Shown piece by piece: positions 56,703-62,191 of a DNA stretch of 64,000 nucleotides. The DNA comes from Latrodectus hesperus. Lineage: Eukaryota; Arthropoda; Arachnida; Araneae; Theridiidae. The translations under genes were made by a program, and so were the position numbers. The notes beneath the pieces are model-generated. The model worked only from the letters and a program-made list of their open reading frames with translations. It searched no databases and had not been told where the DNA came from. The stretch's first letter is position 1. Each line of letters begins with the position of its first letter. The stretch spans positions 9,594,283 through 9,658,282 of the forward strand of contig CM075852.1 in assembly GCA_037975125.1 (NCBI GenBank), in the 5' to 3' direction.

Positions 56703-59700
56703 ATGGCTTTTCCTGAGTCTACAGGTTATTGAAAAGATACACTTTCCACATCAGACATATTAAATAATTTATTTCAGCCTTTATTTCATTCATAAACAAA
56801 TTAATCCCAATTAATAATAATTATATGCAAACTTCGTCATGGAAAATATGGACAGTGTAATATAACTCAAAAATTTTATATTTAAATATTAATATTGAAT
56901 AAATTTTATATAATATAAAGATAACAGAAACAAATAAGAAAAGAATATATTAAAATTGTTTGTCTGAGTGCATAACATGATGATCCAATTAGTGATTACT
57001 TCACTTCACACACAAAAATTTAAATACAACATTAGATCTTGACTAAACTGGATCATCATGAAATAATTGTGGCTGACAATCTAATATTGATCATACTGCC
57101 ATCTAATGGTAATACTAAGTGCTGATACTCAATTTGGTTTTTGAACAATTTTATTGCAAATTCTAAAATATATTAAAACAAAAAAAATTCAAAACAATTA
57201 TAACATTTTCTAACAAAAAATAAATGCATCCAGGGAAGTAAAATTCCCAGGAGTAATTCACGATTTTCAAGGAGTCAAGTCAATATTTCAAAAGTTAAGG
57301 GTTCTTAAAAAGTTTTCAAATTCTAGGAGTTGTATGAACCCTGTTTAAAACTTTAAAATATATTCTAAATTATCACAAAAATCAAGTGGTGAAAAAAAAG
57401 TAAGGCTGTTCCAGTAATCAATCACATGTTTCTTTTTGAGAGTCTTCAATTTTCAGCAAAGTTGCTAAAGGGTCAACTTAGAGGAAATAGATCATACCAT
57501 CATAGTCAAAGAAGTACCGACATTGTTTGATATAATCAAAATTCATGCTACATGTGTCAATATTTATTTATAAATAAAATGAAACAGTCAAATAATTTAT
57601 CTAAAATAAGCACTTGAACTGTTTTTATACTATCACTAGAAAAGAAATTGTAGACATAATTTTGCTTCAAAATATAATTATAAAAATTTCCAAGATTTCT
57701 AGTTTTTCTGAAAACATGATTTTTGGATAGAATATTTTCTTAATTTATAAAAGCTTGAAATCTGTCGCACAGGGTTTAAAAGCAGTACTTATATAATTAA
57801 TACAATAAATATCCAGACTGACCCATTAATACTACCTATTCCAAGTTAATGAGCATATCCATGGTTGCAATAACTGTTTACTTTTTTATGTTTCTCATAT
57901 TAAATATAGTACAAGTTTTATATACTACATATAGTTCATTTGTTTGTCATTCAACATTAATTTTTTGCACATGAGCACAATTTGGCTAAGTAAATTTAGA
58001 TCTACAGTTTAAAGTGTATTCGGAACCACTATAAACAACCACGATAATGTTGGTTTCAAACCCACAAACTGTTGAATTGAAGGCAAGAGAGCCAATCATT
58101 CAAGCTTGCAAGAAGCAAGAGAGCCATTTGGCTATAACACACAAAACAAAGTGTGGTAAATATATGTTCAATATTGTTTTTAAGTAACAAATCAATAAAA
58201 TTATATTTAAAATAATACTAAAAATAAAAATTAATATATATTTTTAATATTACTCCTTACAAGATAGATGCGAATGCCATAGGCTTGAAACAAAATCAAT
58301 ATAGCGTCATGGGCTAGATTACAGTCAGCACTACTATTACAGAAATTTGAGGAACTGATTTGAAGTATAAAATTCACAAGTCCATCTGTTTCATTGAACT
58401 AATTAAGAGCTAGCTTTGTCAACACCAATTAAACATTTAGATTAATACTAAATTTATATTTTTCATTTAATATGTGTATAGAAAAATTCAAAAAAATATT
58501 AAACAATTTTATCAAGATAATAAAAAAAAATTTCAAAAATAATTTAGTAATCACATTTCTCATGACATAATTCATTCTTAAATCCACTGGTGTTTTATTA
58601 CATACAGAATGATCAGAAGATAAATTAATTTTTATGCATGCTTTCTAGAATTGTAAAATTGGCAGTAGGCTATATGAAATAATACAATGAATTGTCCTAC
58701 TCAAAATGGGACAAATTATTTCAGTTGTATTATATATATACATATATATCCTGCATGCAAATTCCTAATTCTAAATTTAAAATAATATTAATTGATGATC
58801 TTTTCTCACATTAGACTTAAATGCTAATTAACCTATTATCATATGATAAATACATATTTTAAATGATAGATCATATTAAAAATATCTTTAAATATTTCTA
58901 ATATTTTAACAAAAATTTATTTCTGATAAAAGCAATATAATTATTCAGTAATTAAATATTTTTTCATTAACAAAACTACATATAAAATAACTAATAACAT
59001 AAAAAATTTAGAACAAAATATCTTAATAAAAGTATATACTTTTTTGGACTTCCATCCTCAAGTCCATTAATAATTTCTGGTGTATCAGATTTTATTTCTT
59101 CAGGTTCATCATCATCATCTTCAAAATTTTTTTTGCGTGTTTCTTGTAATGATGCATACAAAGCTTTTTTAAGATCTGTTTCTTCTCGCCATAGTAAACC
59201 ATTGTTAACATCCTATAGAAGGAAGTTCATCAAAAAAAAAAAAAAATAATATTAAGAATAAAATAACATAATCACTTGATAATTTCTTTCTTTCAAAAGG
59301 AATTATAAATATAAATACATTTTATGAAGGCCAATTCAACATATTTGTTGAATATAGCTTAAAAATTTATAAGATTATGAATTAGAATCCCTTTAAACAA
59401 AGTAATAAAATCCTAAGTTAAAAATAGATGAGAAAAAATTATAATTTAAAAATTTGTTTTTGTTTTACTACATAAACAATATTTCTCATGTTTAAAATTA
59501 TACTGGGTTTGATTTCATAACCCTAGGATTTTTCCATTGCAGTAAAATTCATATTGATATAAAACAATTACTTTTCAAATAAAATTAATTTAGAAAAATT
59601 TTTACAAAACATTTTAGATTTTTTTCCTTTAAATTTTATAATTTCATTCAACTGAACAGGTTATTGATAAAAATTACTTATATTAGGTTCTGTAAATAAC

Positions 59701-62182
59701 AAGTTATCATGTAAAAATTAATAGGTAAAATAATATCTTAATGTTTTTTTCAATAAAAAAACATTACCTTTTTTTTCTTGTATAACATTAACTTCAGTCA
59801 TAAAGTATTAAAATATTCAATTACATATAAAGAAAAATCATTACACACACACAACCTCTTTTTTATCATTCTTGTTGTGTGTGTCGTTATTATAAGATAG
59901 GAGCCCATAAATTTAGAAAAGTTGACAAAAAATGAGTCTGAGCATAGTAGCTGAATTCAATACATCTTATAGTATGAACTCATATACTATAATATTTCAT
60001 ATAAAAAAATTATATATATAACAAGAAAAGCTACAAGAGTGAAAGTTGGAAAAAATAAATTATAAAAATTAAAATTTACATTATGAATCAAATATAAAAC
60101 TGAATTAATATTGTTACAAACTTAAAATTCTGTCAGATTTCAATTATTTAAATTTTTCTTTAAAAGAAAATGATAAAGTTTTACAAAATAAAATAACAAA
60201 CTCTTTATTATTTCTGTCATCTTATAACTGCACATACAAAGCCAAAAAGGGCCACAATATATATTTTATAAAAAGTTACATGCAGATATACAAGAGTCCA
60301 AAATTTTCATTTCAATTAATTCCATATCTTTACAAATTACATAACAAGAATACATAAAAATAATTTGGTAAATGATTATAAATTTTTTTGAAAGTGGAAA
60401 TGATTTGTTCTATATTGATACATAAACTGCTCACTGCCTTTGTGAACTGCTAGTTTTTACTTTTAACATCAAAAATAAGATACAACTTTCCATTATTATC
60501 AAAAGAATGATTATTCTTCAACCCTTTTCCCTTGAAAGTTTTGATTATTCTTAATACTTTTATTTTCTAATTTTTTTGACAAGTATATTATTAAAAATGC
60601 TCCTATAAATATCATAGCAAAACTTTAGTAGAAACCTTTTGTCTCAGTGAAGAATTACATTTGTTTATCATTGTTTTGTGATAAAGATCACCATTATTAT
60701 ATGTGATACTACCTTTATTTTAGAAAATAAAAATATTTTAAAGATAGAATATTATACACTTAATTGCATAACTTTTATTCAGATGATTATGATAAACAGT
60801 TCTATTATGCTTTGCTATAGTTTTGAATTTATTCAGCAAACATAATTTATATGAGAAAAAATTTTTAGTTAAAAAATCAAATTTATAAAAATAAAGAAAA
60901 ATTCTAAATGTAGATAATTTTGTTAACAAAAACACTACCACATACTATCTAAGTTTGATAAATTTTTTAGCTTTAGCATCCAGCATGATCATTAAGTAAC
61001 GAAGCTAGCATAAGAAAGATATTTTTCTAAGGAAATAAGATATTTTTCAATAAGATTATTCAAAAAACATTAATTTCAGTATTTAATTTTAAAAAATCAA
61101 GATTTTTTGACAAAATCAAAACAAACAATATTATTTTCATCTCAGAGTAAATTTAAGATATTGCACATCTTCAACACCTGAATTTATGAAAGCTAATAAG
61201 CAAAATGTCAATATATAATAAATATAATAAGCATGGATGACAATAAATATTAAAAATATTGTATATACATATTTTTTCTTAATATTTTACCAATAATTGT
61301 TACACACACTGATATTTTATACAAAAACTTTTAATATGTTTGTCAAAATGTTAATTTATATTCCCAGATTTACAATAATTTTTGTATCAGTAAAATTTTG
61401 TAATTATAATTCATCAAAACAAAACTACTAATTAAAAAAATATATTCAATTTAAAATTTTCTTTTAAGTTAAAATAGTAAATCGATTACATATATTTAAT
61501 TTCACATTCATTAATTGATTAATCCTACTTAAATCCATAGTATAATTTTTAACACATGTTATGTATCATGTAATATAAATAATATTAAAAATATACATAA
61601 AATACACAAAAATTAGCTTTAAAAATATCAATAAACTTGTCTAATTACAATTAAAGACATCATTTATGACAAAAATTAGTCTTAAAAATCTTTTTAAATA
61701 CTTAAATTAAGAATATACTTGAAGATGTATCATGAAATATTATAAACACAAATCAGGAATGATGTATTAAACTTTTATCAACAAGCTTAAGTTTTAAATT
61801 AATATGTAAAACTTTTAAAATAAATATTTAGTATTTTAATTTATGTTAATTACATCGACAAAAAATTTTTAATATAAAAGCTAACAACATAAATATAAAT
61901 TGAGATAAAATAAGTAAACATAATTATAAAATTTGAGGTTTACATCATTTACAGATACATTAATGCCCAATTATAGTGATTCCAAAGTATGGCTAAAAGA
62001 CAGTTAGACATATTTAATGAAAACATAAATGAAAGGGCTTAGAGATACAATACTTTCTTAAGCATATTTCAAACAATAAAAATACTTACAGTATTTTTCT
62101 GACTTGTACTTCGTTTTGGTCGTTGAGAAGCTAATTCTTCAGATGAAGATGAAATTTTCTCTTTTTTAATAAGTGGTTTCAT
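21006..62182 (-). CDS. Jarid2: Jarid2 (Jumonji), PRC2 cofactor, 19 coding exons
   Basis: This gene encodes the chromatin protein JARID2, a nuclear accessory subunit that recruits and tunes Polycomb repressive complex 2. I joined 19 minus-strand exons at GT/AG junctions; the phases agree throughout and give 7,332 nt (2,443 residues plus stop). Domains in order: UIM about 41-58; Arg-Lys-Phe motif with K97; SUZ12-contact motif 130-143; disordered Lys/Ser/Asn-rich region about 235-1840; JmjN about 1846-1888; ARID about 1892-2000; JmjC about 2085-2270; C5HC2-like zinc finger 2362-2400. Human JARID2 is about 1,246 residues; the Drosophila protein is also over 2,000, so this length is normal for arthropods. 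KDM5 demethylases share JmjN, ARID, JmjC and the finger, but they have PHD fingers and iron ligands, both absent here. The start ATG at 62182 is the least certain part, because an untranslated or coding exon may lie upstream. Confidence 0.95.
21114..23629 (-). other. Jarid2 intron 18
   Basis: A 2.5-kb intron holding the antisense Jockey-type ORF1 relic. The remainder is AT-rich, with a short CA run near 23211-23224. Confidence 0.85.
21520..22680 (+). pseudogene. Jockey-type LINE ORF1 (gag-like) relic in Jarid2 intron 18
   Basis: One plus-strand frame from about 21800 to 22603 reads almost continuously. It encodes [12 protein letters not shown], then an [14 protein letters not shown] segment, a TAG at 22065-22067, then [61 protein letters not shown] and [15 protein letters not shown]. 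This is the layout of insect Jockey-clade ORF1 proteins (as in X-element): a PRE/C2HC-associated domain followed by CCHC-type knuckles. The first knuckle reads [15 protein letters not shown], so the usual second Cys is lost. Further stops lie upstream (for example near 21810 and 21855). No ORF2 follows. It lies antisense to Jarid2. Confidence 0.82.
23630..23734 (-). CDS. Jarid2: Jarid2 coding exon 18, second half of zinc finger (residues 2374-2408)
   Basis: A 105-bp exon encoding [18 protein letters not shown] and a later Cys. It supplies C2384, H2387, H2391 and C2400. Human JARID2 has Cys where H2387 is, while KDM5 proteins have His there. Donor GTAAGC, phase 0. Confidence 0.93.
23735..27057 (-). 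other. Jarid2 intron 17
   Basis: A 3.3-kb intron with the dispersed repeat copy at 25735-26003. The rest shows no feature I can identify. Confidence 0.85.
25735..26003 (+). repeat. Dispersed repeat R1, copy 1 (short)
   Basis: It shares GTGGCTGAACTGG, TATTTTAGTCAA, GAGCTGATACTCAATTT and the end motif ATTCCAGAAGTTGTATGAAC with copies at 36249-36580 and 56985-57345, all in the same orientation. It lacks the first part (the GTGATTACTTCACTTCA region). Confidence 0.65.
27058..27223 (-). CDS. Jarid2: Jarid2 coding exon 17, first half of zinc finger (residues 2318-2373)
   Basis: A 166-bp exon encoding [20 protein letters not shown], a Lys-rich patch and [12 protein letters not shown]. It supplies zinc-ligand candidates C2362, C2365 and C2369 of the C5HC2 finger (human CQICQHLCYLS). 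Donor GTAAGA, phase 0. Confidence 0.94.
27224..28243 (-). other. Jarid2 intron 16
   Basis: A 1.0-kb intron of which about 0.28 kb is the SINE at 27456-27736, inserted in the same orientation as Jarid2. Confidence 0.85.
27456..27736 (-). mobile_element. tRNA-derived SINE (family C) with 11-bp target-site duplication
   Basis: AATTTCTCAAA flanks the insertion at 27445-27455 and 27737-27747. Read on the minus strand, the head has GGTGGCTTAGTGGCAGCG as A-box region and GAGGTTCGATCCTCG as B-box region, both close to RNA polymerase III consensus. The body is much less AT-rich than the intron around it. The duplication is exact and the boundaries sharp, so this is one of the better preserved insertions inside Jarid2. 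Confidence 0.85.
28244..28368 (-). CDS. Jarid2: Jarid2 coding exon 16, post-JmjC helices (residues 2277-2317)
   Basis: A 125-bp exon with [13 protein letters not shown] aligned to human FSMEKLLYQIAQAE. Donor GTAATT, phase 2. Confidence 0.92.
28369..29157 (-). other. Jarid2 intron 15
   Basis: A 0.8-kb AT-rich intron with a short TTA repeat near 29104-29123. Nothing else is seen. Confidence 0.85.
29158..29340 (-). CDS. Jarid2: Jarid2 coding exon 15, JmjC end (residues 2216-2276)
   Basis: A 183-bp exon encoding [20 protein letters not shown] and [10 protein letters not shown], very close to the human segment. The distal iron-binding His of active enzymes is replaced by Thr2247 (Val in human JARID2). 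Donor GTAAGT, phase 0. Confidence 0.95.
29341..31034 (-). other. Jarid2 intron 14
   Basis: A 1.7-kb AT-rich intron with one run of 12 G (30885-30896), unusual in this sequence. No mobile element is recognised. Confidence 0.85.
31035..31143 (-). CDS. Jarid2: Jarid2 coding exon 14, JmjC (residues 2179-2215)
   Basis: A 109-bp exon beginning with [12 protein letters not shown], closer to the WYGVP of active KDM5 enzymes than to human JARID2 WYCIP. It then encodes the helical insert found before the second half of the JmjC barrel. Donor GTATAA, phase 0. Confidence 0.92.
31327..31441 (-). CDS. Jarid2: Jarid2 coding exon 13, JmjC pocket (residues 2141-2178)
   Basis: A 115-bp exon encoding [20 protein letters not shown] then HTGASKIW. 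The iron-binding His-x-Glu/Asp of active JmjC enzymes is Tyr2159-Arg-Asp2161 here. Human JARID2 has Ser-Arg-Asp. Lys2177 sits where active enzymes bind 2-oxoglutarate, while human JARID2 has Cys at that place. Donor GTAATT, phase 2. Confidence 0.94.
31442..32995 (-). other. Jarid2 intron 12
   Basis: A 1.55-kb intron. About 31775-31855 resembles the head of SINE family A in reverse orientation (GCTGAACTGAAGAGCAAAGT, then AATCATTAGAATAGCCA), badly decayed. Otherwise nothing is identified. Confidence 0.75.
32996..33066 (-). CDS. Jarid2: Jarid2 coding exon 12, JmjC (residues 2117-2140)
   Basis: A 71-bp exon separated from the previous one by only 79 bp of intron. It encodes [20 protein letters not shown], aligned with [20 protein letters not shown]. 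Confidence 0.93.
33146..33261 (-). CDS. Jarid2: Jarid2 coding exon 11, JmjC start (residues 2079-2116)
   Basis: A 116-bp exon encoding [20 protein letters not shown] and [12 protein letters not shown], the first strands of JmjC (human QEYWRLV and SGFPVGKSEPF). Donor GTGAGT, phase 2. Confidence 0.94.
36249..36580 (+). repeat. Dispersed repeat R1, copy 2
   Basis: It begins with GGTGATTACTTCACTTCA and ends with GAATTCCAGGAGTTGTACAA. It shares both ends and internal blocks (GATTTTCAAGGAGTCAA, GGGAAGTAAAA) with the copy at 56985-57345. No open frame, no tRNA-like head and no clear inverted repeats are seen. Confidence 0.7.
38133..38167. repeat. (TA)n microsatellite
   Basis: A short TA run of about 35 bp in Jarid2 intron 10. 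Confidence 0.9.
38779..38874 (-). CDS. Jarid2: Jarid2 coding exon 10, pre-JmjC segment (residues 2047-2078)
   Basis: A 96-bp exon encoding [20 protein letters not shown], aligned with [20 protein letters not shown] of human JARID2, then a short acidic stretch. Donor GTATTT, phase 0. Confidence 0.94.
39475..39661 (+). mobile_element. LINE 3'-end insertion with target-site duplication
   Basis: A severely 5'-truncated copy (about 190 bp) of an RNase H LINE. AACAATAAGA occurs at both edges (39465-39474 and 39662-39671), as expected for target-primed reverse transcription, though the CAA-rich tail could add to the match. It encodes only the last part of ORF2: [20 protein letters not shown], then [15 protein letters not shown] and stop at 39626. 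This is the same C-terminal module as in the copies at 5598-7325 and 7965-8510. The coding end is open and undamaged, so the copy is young or its parent is still intact. Confidence 0.8.
41351..41402 (+). repeat. 17-18-bp minisatellite, three units
   Basis: AGATGATCAGATAGAAC, AGATCATTCTGACAGAAC and AGATGATCTAATAGAAC stand in tandem. Units differ at a few positions. Confidence 0.65.
41679..41882 (-). CDS. Jarid2: Jarid2 coding exon 9, ARID end and acidic linker (residues 1979-2046)
   Basis: A 204-bp exon encoding [20 protein letters not shown], the last ARID helix (human [20 protein letters not shown]). A Glu/Asp-rich linker follows, much shorter than the roughly 100-residue human linker before JmjC. 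The donor is GTTTGT, phase 0. Confidence 0.94.
41883..43072 (-). other. Jarid2 intron 8
   Basis: A 1.2-kb intron. About 42190-42510 is less AT-rich and carries overlapping open frames on both strands (61 and 88 codons) with no recognisable protein similarity. It may be an old repeat of unknown type. Confidence 0.75.
43073..43198 (-). CDS. Jarid2: Jarid2 coding exon 8, ARID core (residues 1937-1978)
   Basis: A 126-bp exon in phase 0 at both ends. It encodes [24 protein letters not shown] and [15 protein letters not shown]. These are the ARID helices with the conserved FGG and KKW positions. Confidence 0.94.
43199..46781 (-). other. Jarid2 intron 7
   Basis: A 3.6-kb intron containing an antisense hAT transposase relic near its 5' end (as read in Jarid2). 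The remainder is AT-rich. Confidence 0.85.
45304..46210 (+). pseudogene. hAT transposase relic, ZBED/GTF2IRD2-like
   Basis: Starting at an ATG (45304), [14 protein letters not shown] resembles the N-terminus of ZBED-type hAT proteins. [11 protein letters not shown] is the end of a BED finger. [20 protein letters not shown] is a conserved N-terminal motif. [20 protein letters not shown] with a following VTDEAKA is the first catalytic-domain block. [11 protein letters not shown] followed by VVVKIINIF is the typical IIHQE-LCGK block. Stops and shifts are frequent, and no C-terminal dimerisation domain can be read, so the copy is dead. The plus-strand open frame 45468-45845 is part of it. It lies antisense to Jarid2. 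Confidence 0.78.
46782..46863 (-). CDS. Jarid2: Jarid2 coding exon 7, ARID (residues 1909-1936)
   Basis: An 82-bp exon ending at a GTAAGT donor, phase 0. It encodes [19 protein letters not shown], which matches the human RWGPNVQRLACIKKHLKSQ almost residue for residue. This is the strongest short match in the gene. Confidence 0.95.
47019..47089 (-). CDS. Jarid2: Jarid2 coding exon 6, JmjN end and ARID start (residues 1886-1908)
   Basis: A 71-bp exon from a TATGTAG acceptor to a GTGGGT donor, phase 2. It encodes [20 protein letters not shown], aligning with [20 protein letters not shown] of human JARID2. Confidence 0.94.
47250..52202 (-). CDS. Jarid2: Jarid2 coding exon 5, giant low-complexity exon ending in JmjN (residues 235-1885)
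   Basis: This single 4,953-bp exon stays open from a TTTTCAG acceptor to a GTATGT donor, phase 0 at both ends. Most of it is Lys/Ser/Asn/Asp-rich sequence without a recognisable fold. The most basic stretch lies around 48.6-49.3 kb ([14 protein letters not shown] and similar). A short internal duplication (KKNKTS...TS twice) lies near 47.45 kb. The last 43 residues form most of the JmjN domain ([19 protein letters not shown] then [12 protein letters not shown]). The long plus-strand open frames across this exon are antisense shadows. Confidence 0.94.
52203..54643 (-). other. Jarid2 intron 4
   Basis: A 2.4-kb intron with a SINE family A copy (53132-53300). Otherwise AT-rich sequence. Confidence 0.85.
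53132..53300 (-). mobile_element. tRNA-derived SINE (family A), decayed copy
   Basis: Read on the minus strand it aligns with the copy at 4592-4776: a head with a decayed B box (TTCAAATCCTACC), a body with TTGTAGTAGTTTGGAGTATA, and an end near TGCAAAAAATAACTGTTGAG. The A box region is damaged. Confidence 0.65.
54644..54918 (-). CDS. Jarid2: Jarid2 coding exon 4 (residues 143-234)
   Basis: The exon follows a short 153-bp intron and completes the Gly of the LCLRG motif. It continues [10 protein letters not shown], comparable to SPALPNSMVYF in human JARID2. The rest is Ser/Lys-rich with no recognised domain. It ends at a GTAATA donor in phase 0. Confidence 0.9.
55072..55232 (-). CDS. Jarid2: Jarid2 coding exon 3, PRC2-binding motifs (residues 89-142)
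   Basis: The exon starts after a TTTTTTAG acceptor and ends at a weak GTTTGA donor (phase 1). It encodes AQRKFAQ (K97 is the counterpart of human K116, methylated by PRC2 and read by EED), a Thr/Pro-rich linker, then [15 protein letters not shown] (129-143). That last motif is nearly identical to the human segment that contacts SUZ12. A second AG two bases after the chosen acceptor would break the frame and was not used. Confidence 0.92.
56612..56698. repeat. Compound (TG)n(TA)n microsatellite
   Basis: A short TG run passes into TA repeats for about 87 bp in all. Confidence 0.9.
56985..57345 (+). repeat. Dispersed repeat R1, copy 3 (longest)
   Basis: It begins with AGTGATTACTTCACTTCA and ends with TTCTAGGAGTTGTATGAACC. 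It contains CTGCCATCTAATGGTAATAC and AGTGCTGATACTCAATTT, the latter shared with copy 1, and GATTTTCAAGGAGTCAA, shared with copy 2. Confidence 0.7.
57938..58133 (-). mobile_element. tRNA-derived SINE (family A), copy with partial head duplication
   Basis: Read on the minus strand, GGCTCTCTTGCCTTCAATTC, a TTTGTGGGTTTGAAACC B-box region and TTATAGTGGTTCCGAATACA match the copy at 4592-4776. The GGCTCTCTTGC segment occurs twice in the head, so part of the tRNA-like region seems duplicated. Confidence 0.68.
59040..59212 (-). CDS. Jarid2: Jarid2 coding exon 2, ubiquitin-interacting motif (residues 32-88)
   Basis: The exon runs from a CTATAG acceptor to a weak GTATAT donor (phase 2). It encodes [17 protein letters not shown] (residues 39-55), which fits the UIM pattern of acidic residues, Leu, Ala-Leu and Ser-Leu. 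It aligns with the human JARID2 segment WSEERVVRKVLYLSLKE, known to bind H2A ubiquitinated on Lys119. A run of Asp/Glu follows. Confidence 0.88.
59213..62089 (-). other. Jarid2 intron 1
   Basis: A 2.9-kb AT-rich intron. The only structure noted is an inverted pair of CA/TG runs (ACACACACAAC at 59845-59855 against GTTGTGTGTGT at 59874-59884). Short open frames such as 60738-60941 (minus) have no recognised similarity. Confidence 0.8.
62090..62182 (-). CDS. Jarid2: Jarid2 coding exon 1 (residues 1-31)
   Basis: The exon begins after a TTTTAG acceptor (first base 62191), and the chosen ATG is nine bases inside it. It ends at a GTAAGT donor in phase 0. It encodes the basic N-terminus including RPKRSTSQK, which matches RPKRNIIQK near the human start. 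The frame is open upstream of the ATG to the acceptor (Val-Cys-Asn), so a further upstream coding exon is possible. An out-of-frame ATG lies seven bases upstream of the chosen start. Confidence 0.8.
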
Positions 62183-62191
62183 ATTGCATAC

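Larger units (their letters stand above)
55233..59039 (-). other. Jarid2 intron 2
   Basis: A 3.8-kb intron with a TG/TA compound microsatellite, dispersed repeat R1 copy 3 and a SINE family A copy. About 55985-56056 holds further CCAGGAGTT motifs reminiscent of R1, too short to assign. Confidence 0.85.

Noticed and set aside
21006..62182. Identification of the main gene as KDM5 (lid) rather than Jarid2
   Set aside because: No PHD finger was found between ARID and JmjC or after the zinc finger. The iron ligands are missing, and the N-terminal UIM, RKF and LCLRG motifs are specific to JARID2.
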